A DNA stretch of 64,000 nucleotides from the NCBI RefSeq assembly GCF_900176465.1, contig NZ_FWXR01000001.1:496001-560000 (forward strand), read 5' to 3'. Shown here in pieces: positions 16,568-26,151 of this stretch (position 1 is the first letter of the stretch; every line of letters begins with the position of its first letter). This DNA comes from Fulvimarina manganoxydans. GTDB lineage: Bacteria; Pseudomonadota; Alphaproteobacteria; Rhizobiales; Rhizobiaceae. The notes beneath the pieces are model-generated. The model was given only the letters and a program-made list of their open reading frames with translations, searched no databases and was not told the DNA's origin. The position numbers were made by a program, and so were the translations under genes.

Positions 16568-16846
16568 ATGAAGGACGTCGGAATCAGAATCAGGGTACAG
16601 CGGGAATTGCGGGAGCAATTCGTTGCCGCTTGCAAGGCGGAAGACAAACCCGCCGCCCAAGTCCTGCGCGAGTTTATGCGCTCGTATGTCGATGCATACG
16701 CGCCGCGAGCACAAAGCCACCACTCAGTCGCTCATGACAATAAACAACCCAGGTTCAATGTTGGTGACGCGGGACGGTCTCGGCGTGTGAATACTAGGGA
16801 TAGCATCAATCGAGGGGTCAGCCCGAACAAGGATAAGAAAATATGA
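16568..16846 (+). CDS. RHH-like small regulator at the head of the hsd operon
   Basis: The protein has 92 aa from the ATG at 16568. The first 45 residues ([20 protein letters not shown], then [16 protein letters not shown]) form a strand followed by two helices, the ribbon-helix-helix layout of ParD/Arc-type DNA binders. The tail is basic and probably disordered. It overlaps hsdM by 4 nt (ATGA), so production of the methylase is coupled to it. It likely represses the operon through the inverted repeat just upstream, helping to balance modification and restriction. Confidence 0.7.
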   Translation: MKDVGIRIRVQRELREQFVAACKAEDKPAAQVLREFMRSYVDAYAPRAQSHHSVAHDNKQPRFNVGDAGRSRRVNTRDSINRGVSPNKDKKI

Positions 16847-18390
16847 CGGGGCAAGAGCAACGCGCAGCGCTACAACGGAAAATCTGGGACATCGCAAACG
16901 ATGTGCGCGGCTCCGTCGATGGCTGGGACTTTAAGCAGTATGTCCTGGGTACGCTCTTCTATCGTTTCATCAGCGAGAACTTCGCCGCCTATATCGAGGC
17001 GGATGATGAGAGCATCGACTATGCGGCTCTATCCGATGACGTCATCACCGATGATATCAAGGACGACGCCATCAAGACCAAGGGCTATTTCATCTATCCC
17101 AGCCAGCTGTTTGTGAATGTCGCGAAGAACGCCAACACGAATGACAGCTTGAACACCGATCTGGCGCACATCTTCGCAGCGATCGAATCATCGGCCAATG
17201 GCTACCCTTCCGAGCAGGACATCAGAGGCCTTTTCGCTGATTTCGACACGACCAGCACACGCCTTGGCAATACCGTCACGGAAAAGAACAGCCGATTAGC
17301 CAAGGTCCTGAAACGTGTTGCAGAACTCGATTTCGGCGACTTCCACAACAGTCAGATTGATCTGTTCGGCGATGCCTATGAATTCCTGATCTCGAACTAT
17401 GCCGCCAATGCGGGCAAATCCGGCGGGGAGTTCTTCACCCCACAACACGTCTCAAAGCTCATCGCGCAGCTCGCGATGCATGGGCAGGAAAAGGTCAACA
17501 AGATTTACGACCCGGCCTGCGGCTCTGGCTCGCTCTTGCTGCAGGCCAAGAAGCACTTTGACGAACATATCATCGAAGAGGGTTTCTTCGGGCAGGAGAT
17601 CAACCACACGACCTACAACCTCGCTCGCATGAACATGTTCCTGCACAACATCAATTACGACAAGTTCAATATTCAGCGCGGCGATACGCTGACCCAGCCG
17701 CATTTCCAGGACGACAAACCCTTTGACGCCATCGTCTCCAACCCGCCTTATTCGGTAAAGTGGATCGGCTCGGACGATCCGACCCTGATCAACGATGACC
17801 GCTTTGCTCCGGCGGGCGTGCTGGCACCCAAATCAAAGGCCGATTTCGCCTTTGTGCTCCATGCGCTCAGCTATCTCTCGGCCAAAGGCCGCGCGGCGAT
17901 TGTATGCTTCCCTGGGATATTCTATCGCGACGGGGCGGAGAAGAAGATCCGGCAATATCTGGTCGATAACAACTATGTCGAGACGGTGATCGCCCTCGCC
18001 TCCAACCTTTTCTATGGCACGACCATCGCGGTGACGATCCTCGTGCTCGCCAAGAACAAAACCGACACGGCCATCCAATTCATCGACGCCAGCGGGGAAG
18101 AGTTCTTCAAGAAGGCCACCAACACCAATCTGATGACGGACAATCACATCGCGCGGGTGATGGAGATTTTTGATCGCAAGGAGGACGTCGACCATGTCGC
18201 GGCTTCGGTGCCCTATGAGACGATCGTGGAACGGGGCTATAACCTCTCTGTCAGTTCCTATGTTGAGCCGCGCGACACGCGCGAGGTTGTGAACATCAAT
18301 GAACTGAATGAAGAGATCAGCGCGACGGTAGATCGGATCAATCAGCTGCGCGCCGACATCGACGCCATCATTGCGGAGATTGACGCATGA
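16843..18390 (+). CDS. hsdM: Type I restriction-modification methylase subunit HsdM
   Basis: The 515-aa adenine-N6 methyltransferase subunit is close in size to EcoR124I HsdM. An N-terminal helical domain ([20 protein letters not shown]) is followed by the methylase core, with the SAM motif [10 protein letters not shown] and catalytic [24 protein letters not shown] is also typical. It would work with HsdS as a modification enzyme and with HsdR as the restriction enzyme. It overlaps the genes on both sides by 4 nt, so the complex is made from one message. Confidence 0.95.
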   Translation: MTGQEQRAALQRKIWDIANDVRGSVDGWDFKQYVLGTLFYRFISENFAAYIEADDESIDYAALSDDVITDDIKDDAIKTKGYFIYPSQLFVNVAKNANTNDSLNTDLAHIFAAIESSANGYPSEQDIRGLFADFDTTSTRLGNTVTEKNSRLAKVLKRVAELDFGDFHNSQIDLFGDAYEFLISNYAANAGKSGGEFFTPQHVSKLIAQLAMHGQEKVNKIYDPACGSGSLLLQAKKHFDEHIIEEGFFGQEINHTTYNLARMNMFLHNINYDKFNIQRGDTLTQPHFQDDKPFDAIVSNPPYSVKWIGSDDPTLINDDRFAPAGVLAPKSKADFAFVLHALSYLSAKGRAAIVCFPGIFYRDGAEKKIRQYLVDNNYVETVIALASNLFYGTTIAVTILVLAKNKTDTAIQFIDASGEEFFKKATNTNLMTDNHIARVMEIFDRKEDVDHVAASVPYETIVERGYNLSVSSYVEPRDTREVVNINELNEEISATVDRINQLRADIDAIIAEIDA

Positions 18391-18998
18391 GCGCGGCGGG
18401 CTTTCTGGAGAAACTGCTCGGTGGGGCTGATGTCGCGTGGGTGCCGTTGGGTGAACTAACAACGGTCAAAACAGGCCAACTGGTCAATAAAAACCTGATT
18501 GCCACCAATCCGGGGCCTTACCCTGTCATCAACAGCGGGCGAGAACCTCTTGGCTTTATTGATAAATGGAATACTGACGACGACCCAATCGGCGTCACAA
18601 CACGAGGTGCAGGTGTCGGCTCAATTACCTGGCAAGAAGGCAAGTACTATCGTGGCAACCTCAACTATGCCGTCAGTGTGCGTCCGAATGTAAGTTTGGC
18701 GGTCAGATTTCTCTATCACCTCTTGCTTGAAATGCAGTCCGAGATTCACTCTCTGTGCACATTTGATGGAATTCCAGCTCTCAACGCCAGTAAACTTAAA
18801 GAGTTGGCCATACCAATTCCGTGCCCAAATGATCCGGATAAGTCTTTGGCGATACAGGGGGAGATTGTTCGGATACTGGATAGCTTCACCCAGCTTACCG
18901 CCGAGCTTACCGCCGAGCTTACTTTGCGTGAGAAGCAATATAAGCACTACCGCGATGAGCTGCTGACCTTCCCGAAACCTGAGCAGGCATCGGATTAG
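18387..18998 (+). CDS. hsdS: Half-size specificity subunit HsdS
   Basis: The protein has 203 aa, about half the usual 400-450. It has a single target-recognition domain ([14 protein letters not shown] ... [18 protein letters not shown]), followed by the central conserved helix with TAELTAEL and [13 protein letters not shown]. It stops where a second recognition domain would begin. Known half-subunits dimerise and then recognise a palindromic split site, so this one may be functional. TAEL copy number sets the spacer length in EcoR124-type enzymes. The stop is followed after one base by the anticodon nuclease gene. Confidence 0.9.
   Translation: MSAAGFLEKLLGGADVAWVPLGELTTVKTGQLVNKNLIATNPGPYPVINSGREPLGFIDKWNTDDDPIGVTTRGAGVGSITWQEGKYYRGNLNYAVSVRPNVSLAVRFLYHLLLEMQSEIHSLCTFDGIPALNASKLKELAIPIPCPNDPDKSLAIQGEIVRILDSFTQLTAELTAELTLREKQYKHYRDELLTFPKPEQASD
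18892..18922 (+). repeat. 12-bp tandem repeats encoding TAEL
   Basis: The unit AGCTTACCGCCG occurs at 18892-18903 and 18904-18915, then partially from 18916. It encodes the TAEL repeats of HsdS. Gain or loss of a 12-bp unit keeps frame and would change the distance between half-sites in the recognised DNA. Confidence 0.85.
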
Positions 18999-18999
18999 G

Positions 19000-20115
19000 A
19001 TGGGACAGTCGCTGACAGAGATATCTGAAACGCTGCGGGACGCCGACAAGAAGGTGCAGTTGATCTATGCGTTCAATGCCTCCGGCAAGACGCGACTGTC
19101 ACGCGAATTCAGGGAACTGATCGACCCGAAGACCGAGGAACGGGACGACGATTATCGGCCAAAAGTGCTTTACTACAACGCTTTCACTGAAGACCTGTTC
19201 TTCTGGGACAATGACCTCACCGGCGATACTGAGCGGAAGCTTTGCATTCATCCGAATTCTTACACGAAATCCGCCTTTGAAGTCCTCGGACTCGATACTA
19301 GGGTCATCACAGCGTTCCAGCGCTATACCCAACCGAATTTGACGCCGCGCTTCAGCCCCGATTTTTCAGAGGTGACCTTCTCGCTTGAGCGCGGCACTGA
19401 TACGAGCACCGGCAATCTGAAAATCTCCAAAGGCGAGGAGAGCAACTTCATCTGGAGCGTCTTCTATTGCCTGTTGGATCAGGTGATCAGCACGCGCAAC
19501 ATCACCGAGGTTGATGATCGCGAGACGGACCAGTTCAATGACCTTCAATATGTCTTCATTGATGACCCGGTCAGTTCGCTTGACGAGAACCACCTCATTC
19601 AGCTCGCCGTTGATGTCGCCGACCTGATTAGGAGAAGTGAAAGCACGAACGGCCTGAAGTTTATCATCACGACGCATAGCCCGCTTTTCTTCAACGTGCT
19701 GTTCAATGAGCTGAAAAACAAGACCTGCTACATGCTGAAACGCCTTGAAGACGGAACCTTTGATCTGGGCGTGAAGAGTGGCGACTCAAACCAGAGCTTT
19801 TCTTATCACCTTTACCTCAAGCAGACGCTGGAGGAGGCAATCGCGGCGGATAGGATCGAGCGCTATCACTTCACCCTGCTGCGCAATCTCTATGAAAAGA
19901 CTTCGAACTTTCTGGGCTATCCGCGATGGTCTGAGCTGCTGCCGGGCGACCAGCAGCTTTACTTCAACCGCATCATTCAGTTTACGAGCCATAGCACGCT
20001 TTCGAACGAGGCCGTTGCCGAGCCGTCTGCGCAAGAGAAGCAGACAGTAAAGCTCCTTCTGGAGCATCTGCGCAACAATTACAGCTATTGGCAGGAGGGA
20101 GCGCCGAATGGCTGA
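19000..20115 (+). CDS. prrC: PrrC-type anticodon nuclease (latent tRNA nuclease)
   Basis: The 371-aa protein has an ABC-type ATPase part: Walker A around NASGKT (residues 26-31, with Ala24 in place of the usual first Gly), signature SKGEES, Walker [11 protein letters not shown] and an H-loop TTHSP. In the C-terminal part Arg295, Glu299 and His331 reproduce exactly the R-x3-E-x31-H spacing of the PrrC anticodon-nuclease triad (R320/E324/H356). Its place between hsdS and hsdR is that of prrC in the E. coli prr locus. There the nuclease is held silent by the restriction enzyme and cuts host tRNA when phage inhibits it. The target tRNA here is unknown. Confidence 0.85.
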   Translation: MGQSLTEISETLRDADKKVQLIYAFNASGKTRLSREFRELIDPKTEERDDDYRPKVLYYNAFTEDLFFWDNDLTGDTERKLCIHPNSYTKSAFEVLGLDTRVITAFQRYTQPNLTPRFSPDFSEVTFSLERGTDTSTGNLKISKGEESNFIWSVFYCLLDQVISTRNITEVDDRETDQFNDLQYVFIDDPVSSLDENHLIQLAVDVADLIRRSESTNGLKFIITTHSPLFFNVLFNELKNKTCYMLKRLEDGTFDLGVKSGDSNQSFSYHLYLKQTLEEAIAADRIERYHFTLLRNLYEKTSNFLGYPRWSELLPGDQQLYFNRIIQFTSHSTLSNEAVAEPSAQEKQTVKLLLEHLRNNYSYWQEGAPNG

Positions 20116-23100
20116 GCAGACCACCACCATCGCTGAGACCAATCGTTTCATCGTCCTCGATAAATATGTGCGCGCCTGGGAGGCGGCGGACAGCTATCAG
20201 TCCGAGGCCGACCTCGAGCGCGAGCTGATCCAAGACCTACGCAATCAGGGCTACGAATTTCGGGCCGATCTGAAGTCAACAGACGCCATGCTGGCCAATG
20301 TGCGTGTGCAGCTGCAGGCGCTCAATGATGTTCAGTTTACTGATAAGGAGTGGGCGCGCTTCGTCGAAACCTATTTGGACAAGCCCAGCGACAGCGCGAC
20401 GGACAAAGCCCGCAAGCTCCATGACGACTACATCTTCGATTTCGTCTTCGATGATGGCCGGATTCAGAACATCTATCTCGTCGATAAGGGAAATGTCTGT
20501 CACAACAAAGTTCAGGTTATTAAGCAATTCGAGCAGGCCGGAGCGCATGCGAATCGCTATGATGTGACGATCCTCGTGAATGGTTTGCCGCTGGTGCAGG
20601 TGGAACTGAAAAAGCGCGGCGTCGCCATCCGTGAGGCGTTCAACCAGATCCACCGTTACAGCAAAGAGAGCTTCAACTCGGACAGTTCGCTTTTCAAATA
20701 CCTCCAGATCTTCGTGATCTCGAACGGTACCGATACCCGCTACTTCGCCAACACGACCAAACGCGACAAGAACAGCTTCGACTTCACTATGAACTGGGCG
20801 CAGGCCGATAACAGCCTGATCCGGGACCTGAAGGATTTTACGGCAACTTTCTTCGAGAAGCGCACCCTCTTGAAGGTGTTGTTGGACTATTCCGTCTTTG
20901 ATGTGAGCGATACGCTACTGGTGATGCGTCCTTACCAGATCGCGGCAACGGAACGCATCCTGAGGAAGATCCGAAGCTCATTCGAAGCCAAGACGCCTCA
21001 AGGCAAGATTTTGGGCAAGCCCGAAAGCGGCGGGTATATCTGGCATACGACAGGTTCAGGCAAGACGCTGACCAGCTTCAAGGCGGCGCGCCTCGCCACG
21101 CAGCTCGACTTCATCGACAAGGTCTTTTTCGTGGTCGACCGCAAGGACCTCGATTACCAGACGATGAAGGAGTATCAGCGTTTCTCCCCGGATAGCGTCA
21201 ATGGCTCAGACAGCACCGCCGGATTGAAGCGGAACCTCTCTAAGGACGACAACAAGATCATCGTCACGACGATCCAGAAGCTCAACAATCTGATGAAGAG
21301 TGAGGGCGACCTGCCGGTCTATACCCAGCGCGTCGTCTTCATTTTCGACGAATGCCATCGTAGCCAGTTTGGTGAGGCGCAGAAGAACCTCAAACGCAAG
21401 TTCAAATACTTCTGCCAGTTTGGCTTCACAGGCACGCCGATCTTCCCGGAAAATGCCTCAGGGGCAGAGACAACTGCCAGCGTGTTCGGGAACGAACTCC
21501 ACTCATACGTCATCACCGACGCCATCCGCGATGAGAAGGTCCTGAAGTTCAAGGTCGACTACAACGATGTGCGGCCGCAATTTAAGGCCATTGAGACCGA
21601 GCAGGATGAGAAGAAACTGACAGCCGCTGAAAACCGTCAGGCCCTTCAGCATCCTCAACGTATCGCTGAAATTTCGCAGTACATCCTCGACAACTTCCGC
21701 CGCAAGACGCATCGGCTTTATGGGGACAACAAGGGTTTTAATGCCATGTTTGCCGTGAGCAGTGTCGAGGCGGCAAAGCTCTATTATGAGAGCCTGAACA
21801 AGCTGCAGGCAGATAGCGACAAACCGTTGAAGATCGCGACGATTTTTTCGTTTGCGGCTAATGAGGAGCAGGACGCAATTGGCGACATTCCCGACGAGAG
21901 CTTTGAGGTTTCCGCGCTAAACAGCAGCGCCAAGGAATTCCTGAGCGCAGCCATCGCGGATTACAATGCCTTTTTCAAAACGAATTTCAGCGTCGATAGC
22001 AAAGGCTTCCAGAATTATTATCGGGATCTGGCCAAGCGGGTGAAGTCCAAAGAAGTGGATCTGCTCATTGTGGTGGGCATGTTCCTGACTGGCTTTGATG
22101 CACCGACGCTCAACACGCTGTTCGTGGACAAGAACCTGCGCTTTCACGGTCTCATTCAGGCCTATTCCCGTACCAACCGCATTTATGATGCGACCAAGTC
22201 ATTCGGAAACATCGTCACCTTCCGCGACCTCGAAGAGGCGACCGTCAAAGCGATTACGCTGTTCGGTAATGCGAACACCAAGAACGTCGTCCTCGAAAAA
22301 AGCTACTCGGAATACATGGAGGGCTTCACGGACCAGACGACCGGAGAGGCAAGACGCGGCTTCATAGATGTTGTAAAGGAGCTTGAAGAACGTTTCCCCG
22401 ACCCCTCGGCGATTGCAAAGGAGGCTGACAAAAAGGCCTTTGCGAAGCTGTTCGGTGAGTATCTCCGTGTTGAGAATATCCTTCAGAACTACGATGAATT
22501 TGCTAATCTCAGAGAGCTGCAGGAGCTCGACCAGAGTGATCCCAGAGCTCTAACAGCCTTCAAAGAACGGCATCATCTGAGCGATGATGACGTTGAAAAC
22601 CTGAAGACCGTCAAAATGCCCGCAGACCGGAGGATCCAGGACTACCGTTCGACTTACAACGATATTCGGGACTGGCTTCGCCGAGAAAAGGCAAGCTCTG
22701 AGCAAGTCGAGTCCAATATTGATTGGGGCGATGTTGTCTTTGAGGTTGATCTGCTGAAATCCCAGGAGATCAATCTCGATTACATTCTTGAGCTTATCTT
22801 CGAGCATAACAAAAAGACGAAAAGCAAGTCTGAGCTCGTCGGTGAAATTCGCCGCGTCATCCGCGCGAGTATCGGCAACCGTGCAAAGGAAAGCCTCATC
22901 GTCGATTTCATAAATCAGACCGATCTCGATGAACTCGGGGACAAGGCCGGGGTGATCGAGGCCTTCTTTGCATTCGCACAAGCGGAACAACGCCGCGAAG
23001 CGGAAGAGCTCATTATCGGCGAAAAGCTGAATCCGGACGCTGCGAAGCGCTATATCGCGACATCAATTAAGCGAGAGTATGCGAGCGAGAACGGTACGGA

Positions 23101-23224
23101 GTTGAACTCGATCCTGCCAAAAATGAGCCCCCTCAATCCGGACTATCTGACCAAGAAACGCGACGTGTTCCAGCGCATCTCTGCTTTCGTGGAGAAGTTT
23201 AAAGGTGTTGGTGGAAAAATCTAG
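20108..23224 (+). CDS. hsdR: Type I restriction endonuclease subunit HsdR
   Basis: The protein has 1038 aa, the same length as EcoR124I HsdR as I recall it. The N-terminal PD-(D/E)xK nuclease shows YDVTILVNG ... VQVELKKRG (Asp and Glu-x-Lys). The translocase motor has Walker A TTGSGKT, box II DECH in [12 protein letters not shown], motif III FGFTGTP, and motif [16 protein letters not shown] helical C-terminal domain binds the methylase core. It overlaps the anticodon nuclease gene by 8 nt, so translation is coupled. All motor and nuclease residues appear intact. Confidence 0.95.
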   Translation: MAEQTTTIAETNRFIVLDKYVRAWEAADSYQSEADLERELIQDLRNQGYEFRADLKSTDAMLANVRVQLQALNDVQFTDKEWARFVETYLDKPSDSATDKARKLHDDYIFDFVFDDGRIQNIYLVDKGNVCHNKVQVIKQFEQAGAHANRYDVTILVNGLPLVQVELKKRGVAIREAFNQIHRYSKESFNSDSSLFKYLQIFVISNGTDTRYFANTTKRDKNSFDFTMNWAQADNSLIRDLKDFTATFFEKRTLLKVLLDYSVFDVSDTLLVMRPYQIAATERILRKIRSSFEAKTPQGKILGKPESGGYIWHTTGSGKTLTSFKAARLATQLDFIDKVFFVVDRKDLDYQTMKEYQRFSPDSVNGSDSTAGLKRNLSKDDNKIIVTTIQKLNNLMKSEGDLPVYTQRVVFIFDECHRSQFGEAQKNLKRKFKYFCQFGFTGTPIFPENASGAETTASVFGNELHSYVITDAIRDEKVLKFKVDYNDVRPQFKAIETEQDEKKLTAAENRQALQHPQRIAEISQYILDNFRRKTHRLYGDNKGFNAMFAVSSVEAAKLYYESLNKLQADSDKPLKIATIFSFAANEEQDAIGDIPDESFEVSALNSSAKEFLSAAIADYNAFFKTNFSVDSKGFQNYYRDLAKRVKSKEVDLLIVVGMFLTGFDAPTLNTLFVDKNLRFHGLIQAYSRTNRIYDATKSFGNIVTFRDLEEATVKAITLFGNANTKNVVLEKSYSEYMEGFTDQTTGEARRGFIDVVKELEERFPDPSAIAKEADKKAFAKLFGEYLRVENILQNYDEFANLRELQELDQSDPRALTAFKERHHLSDDDVENLKTVKMPADRRIQDYRSTYNDIRDWLRREKASSEQVESNIDWGDVVFEVDLLKSQEINLDYILELIFEHNKKTKSKSELVGEIRRVIRASIGNRAKESLIVDFINQTDLDELGDKAGVIEAFFAFAQAEQRREAEELIIGEKLNPDAAKRYIATSIKREYASENGTELNSILPKMSPLNPDYLTKKRDVFQRISAFVEKFKGVGGKI

Positions 23225-23303
23225 TTGGTAGTAATCTTGGAGATGCCAGCCTTCGCCTGGGCATTTTGTGCCTGGTTTTAGGGGCCTGCGGCCCATCATC
23301 CAT

Positions 23304-23463
23304 CAAGACCAAGCCCTTCGGGCGAGCCAGCGGTTTCCCCACCCTTCCGCTCCCGGATCAAGTCCGGGGTTGTGCAGGGCGGGTGATCCCCCTCCGCTGG
23401 CTGCGGTCTTGACGGCTTCCCCCGCTCATTGGCGCGGGCCTAGTCCGGTTGCAGGGCAACCGG
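23304..23463. ncRNA. Candidate structured RNA/DNA after hsdR
   Basis: The 358-bp gene-free gap holds a nested fold. CAAGACC (23304-23310) pairs with GGTCTTG (23405-23411). Inside it are a GCCC-TTC-GGGC hairpin (23313-23323) and the 9-bp helix AGCCAGCGG/CCGCTGGCT (23325-23333/23394-23402). That helix encloses CACCC/GGGTG (23340-23344/23381-23385) and CCCGGA/TCCGGG (23352-23357/23363-23368). Two hairpins follow: CCCGC/GCGGG (23421-23438) and CCGGTTG/CAACCGG (23445-23463). The open frame across it is low-complexity and unlikely to be coding. Confidence 0.35.
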
Positions 23464-23551
23464 CTGGCCAATTCATAGATGGGCAGAGGGGCAATGCGCG
23501 CACATCAACTGATATGCATGGCCGGGGCGAACCTGCTGAAATCGGCAATAT

Positions 23552-23575
23552 GCGGCTGGCCGTCAGGCCAGCCGC
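23552..23575 (-). terminator. Strong hairpin after a small minus-strand gene
   Basis: Perfect 10-bp stem GCGGCTGGCC/GGCCAGCCGC with a GTCA loop, 7 nt past the stop of the 59-aa gene. There is no T-run, so it may be a processing or pausing hairpin and not a classical intrinsic terminator. Confidence 0.45.
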
Positions 23576-23582
23576 ACCGGCT

Positions 23583-23762
23583 TTAGAGCCGTGGAGCACG
23601 AGATGCCAGCTCATGCTCGATGTTGCGGATCGACTCCAGCGCATCGTGGCGCTCTTGCGAGCCGTAGACGGCGCGGGCGAAGGCGCGTTTTGCCTCTCCA
23701 AGCAGACCGTGCAATTCGGCGGTGCTGCGTGCTGCCGCTTCAAAACGTGAGACGAGTTTCAT
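23583..23762 (-). CDS. Small hypothetical protein (59 aa)
   Basis: The start at 23762 has the very strong ribosome-binding site AAGGAGG. The product is one long amphipathic helix region (KLVSRFEAAARSTAELHGLL ... RHDALESIRNIEHELAS) with alternating charge, so it probably forms a coiled coil or helical dimer. It is not matched to a family. It is the last gene of the relaxase-side cluster on the minus strand, and a strong hairpin follows its stop. Confidence 0.65.
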   Translation of the reverse strand: MKLVSRFEAAARSTAELHGLLGEAKRAFARAVYGSQERHDALESIRNIEHELASRAPRL

Positions 23763-24025
23763 TGTATCCTCCTTCGTTTCAAGGAGGCCCCGAACCACTC
23801 AGGGCCTTTCGGCCCCGGCACACATCATCGGCCTGGGAAGGTCTGATGGTTCGGGATCGGATTGAGACGGATAGGAGGATGCAGAAAAGAGACGCCCTCA
23901 CGTATTGAGGCGGTCAGCATCGCGGGCGGCAGGATTGTCAAAGGATGATGGGAGAGCGAGACGAGGCTTCGCCCGCGCTGGATGCGCGAGGCAGGAGCCA
24001 CAGGAGCGAAGAGATCAGGCGTACA

Positions 24026-24313
24026 TCAGTGGAGCTGTCGCGGCGAGACGGAAATCACGCGATCAAAGCCGGGATCGTCGACTATAACAACCCTCACATT
24101 TTCATCGACTTGGCGGCAATATTCGCCCATGAGGAAACGCCAGACTTCGGCCCACAGGTCGCGGCCAGATTGAGTCGGCCAGCTTGTCATGCGCCATTCC
24201 GCTTCGCCGATGGGTGAGGGCTTGCCTTCAGCATTTTCGCAGGCCGCTTCGAGGCGGCGGGCGGTGCGGTAAACGCGGCGCGGTACATAGGTCGTCCATA
24301 CAAGCTCAGTCAT
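24026..24313 (-). CDS. Small hypothetical protein downstream of the relaxase
   Basis: The protein has 95 aa from the ATG at 24313, with AAGGAG 6 nt upstream. It is soluble, with Trp/Tyr-rich segments (LVWTTYVPRRVYRTARRLEA, WPTQSGRDLWAEVWRFLMGE) and a C-terminal VRVVIVDDPGFDRV strand. It starts 22 nt after the relaxase stop and is probably in the same operon. It is not recognised. About 260 bp between it and the 59-aa gene hold nothing identifiable. Confidence 0.65.
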   Translation of the reverse strand: MTELVWTTYVPRRVYRTARRLEAACENAEGKPSPIGEAEWRMTSWPTQSGRDLWAEVWRFLMGEYCRQVDENVRVVIVDDPGFDRVISVSPRQLH

Positions 24314-24335
24314 CTTCGGCTCCTTTCTGCTTTGC

Positions 24336-25640
24336 TCATTCCATGCGGGGGCTGCGGGTTCGCCTGCGCCTGCCGGAGCGGCTGCGGCCCTCGCGTTCGG
24401 GTTTGTTGTCGTCGCGCTCCCGGTCCGGCGCCGCCATGTCGCGGTAGCGGCTGATGTCCTGGCGGAGCAGGAGCAGATCGGCCTGCTGCTGCTCGCGCTG
24501 GCCCTGTATTTCCTGTTCCAGGGCGCGGCGTTCATCGAGCTGCCGGATGATGAGGCTTTCGCGTTCGGCGCGGTCGCGCAGCGTGGCCTGCCAAGCTTCC
24601 TGCTCGTTTTGCTTTCTGATCCGGCCATAGCGGCCCGTGATCCGGTGCCAGATGCCGGAGAAGCCGCGCGGCAGGCGGGCGGCCCGCTCTTTGGTCTCAG
24701 CAAGCCAGCGCATTTCGTGCGCTTGTTTCAGCTCCTGCCGTTCATGACGGTGACGCCCGGTCATTTCGCTGCGGCGGAAAGCCAAGACCTTGAGGCCGCG
24801 CTCGGCCTCGCGTTCGGCGTCCTTGATGAAGCCCTGAAGCTGCTCGGTCATTTGCGCTGCCAGCGCGGCGCGGGCCTCATCGGCAGACGGCAGTTTCTTG
24901 GGGTCGCCAAGACGGGCGGCGACTTCCGTGGTTTTCGCGCCGGTCAGGCGGGTGAGGCTGTAGATTTCACCGCGATAATCGACGGCGACAAAGCCGCGCT
25001 GGTCGCCGCGCGCGAGCGTGAAGCCGCGTTCCTTGAGCGCATTCTGGAAGGCGACCCCGGAATCCGACTGCTTCCAGCATTTCTGGAAAAGCGCCTTGAG
25101 CTGTTTCGGGTCGAGCCCCACACGGCGGGCTTGCTGCCATTCGGCGCGCGTGAAGTTCAGCGGATCGCGCAGGCTGCGATCCTCAAGCCCGCGCGGCATG
25201 TCCCAGCCATGCTCGCGATAGAGCTGCTGCGACACGTCGCGCAGCTTGACCTTGTAATGCGCCATGTTCAGCGCGCGCATACGCTCGGCATCGATGCGCG
25301 ACCAGACGACATGCGCGTGCCGCCGCCCGTCCTTTTCGTGGAAGACGATGGCGCGCGGCTGGTTCTCCAGGCCGAGCATTTCCTCAATCCGGGAAATCGC
25401 CTGCTCGAAGGCTTCGGCGCTGACATTCTCGCTCGCAGGCGGGTTGAGGCTCATCGAGAAGAGGTGCTTGCGGCAGCGCGTGCCGCTGGCGATGGCATCG
25501 GCCTCGTGGAAGGCCCCTAGCAGATCGTCGCTCGCAAAGCCGCGCACGTCATGCAGCTCGACGTGATCGTTGTCGCGCATGGCGAGCAGGTAGCGAGCGA
25601 GCTGCGGGCCGTCCCCGCGTTCCTTGGCCTTAAGGATCAT
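24336..25640 (-). CDS. HUH relaxase (MobA/VirD2-type)
   Basis: This 434-aa protein nicks oriT and pilots the strand into the recipient. The N-terminal relaxase domain (PF03432-like) has Tyr18 in ARYLLAMRDNDH and the metal-binding HUH motif in GRRHAHVVWSRID. A connecting helical region includes GFVAVDYRGEIYSLTR. The C-terminal 170 residues are a charged coiled coil (EQEIQGQREQQQADLLLLRQ) ending in an Arg-rich tail that may serve as the signal for the coupling protein. It overlaps the MobC-like gene by 4 nt (ATGA). Confidence 0.9.
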   Translation of the reverse strand: MILKAKERGDGPQLARYLLAMRDNDHVELHDVRGFASDDLLGAFHEADAIASGTRCRKHLFSMSLNPPASENVSAEAFEQAISRIEEMLGLENQPRAIVFHEKDGRRHAHVVWSRIDAERMRALNMAHYKVKLRDVSQQLYREHGWDMPRGLEDRSLRDPLNFTRAEWQQARRVGLDPKQLKALFQKCWKQSDSGVAFQNALKERGFTLARGDQRGFVAVDYRGEIYSLTRLTGAKTTEVAARLGDPKKLPSADEARAALAAQMTEQLQGFIKDAEREAERGLKVLAFRRSEMTGRHRHERQELKQAHEMRWLAETKERAARLPRGFSGIWHRITGRYGRIRKQNEQEAWQATLRDRAERESLIIRQLDERRALEQEIQGQREQQQADLLLLRQDISRYRDMAAPDRERDDNKPEREGRSRSGRRRRTRSPRME

Positions 25641-26050
25641 GGCCCATCCCCCGGATTCTTGCCGAGGGCGCGCAGCAGATCGGCCCGCAGGGCGGATATG
25701 TCCCGGCAGGCTTGCTGGAGATCGGCTTCGGTTTCAGGGGTGACGGGCAGCGAGCCCGTATTCACGGCCTTAGCGAGTTGGTTCAGGTTCGAGGACAGGC
25801 GCGACTGGCCGAGCGCTGCCAGGACGCGCGCCAGCGCCTCGTGATCCTTGACTGGGCTGTTGCCTTGCCGCTTGCGCGGAACAGCATTCTGGCCGAACAG
25901 CCGCTCGCGGATATAGACGCCGAGCGGCTTGCGGCCTGCCTCCGCCAGCAACTGCGCTTTTTCGGCATAGGTCAGCCGCAGCGAGAAGGGCGAAGGATAT
26001 TTCGCCGCTTTTTCAGCCTGTTGGTGAAACTCATGGCGAAGGATCGTCAT
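25637..26050 (-). CDS. mobC: MobC-like relaxosome accessory protein
   Basis: This 137-aa protein has an N-terminal strand plus helix like a ribbon-helix-helix (SPFSLRLTYAEKAQLLAEAG) and the MobC signature LSSNLNQLAKAVNTGSLPV (PF05713). MobC proteins bind near oriT and help the relaxase open DNA. It comes first in the relaxase operon, so oriT is expected just upstream, at 26051-26150. That makes this the transfer-initiating end of the element. Confidence 0.82.
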   Translation of the reverse strand: MTILRHEFHQQAEKAAKYPSPFSLRLTYAEKAQLLAEAGRKPLGVYIRERLFGQNAVPRKRQGNSPVKDHEALARVLAALGQSRLSSNLNQLAKAVNTGSLPVTPETEADLQQACRDISALRADLLRALGKNPGDGP

Positions 26051-26061
26051 GGCCGCACCTC

Positions 26062-26151
26062 AGACCCTTAGCCGGGTCTAGCTGTGCGAGATGACGCTCC
26101 CATTCATCCAGCACCTCAAAAAGAGTGTTCGAACTCTCTCCTTCGAGGTGC
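26062..26151. other. Inverted repeats upstream of mobC, candidate oriT region
   Basis: AGACCC/GGGTCT (26062-26067/26074-26079) lies 12 nt before the mobC start. GCACCTC/GAGGTGC (26111-26117/26145-26151) encloses a second palindromic core, AGAGT...ACTCT around TTCGA. The position directly ahead of mobC-relaxase is typical for oriT. The right-hand repeat also overlaps the putative attachment site, so its role is ambiguous. Confidence 0.3.

Noticed and set aside
23268-23750. 160-aa plus frame after hsdR
   Set aside because: It covers the nested inverted repeats and then runs antisense to the 59-aa gene; Pro/Gly/Arg-rich, without a domain.
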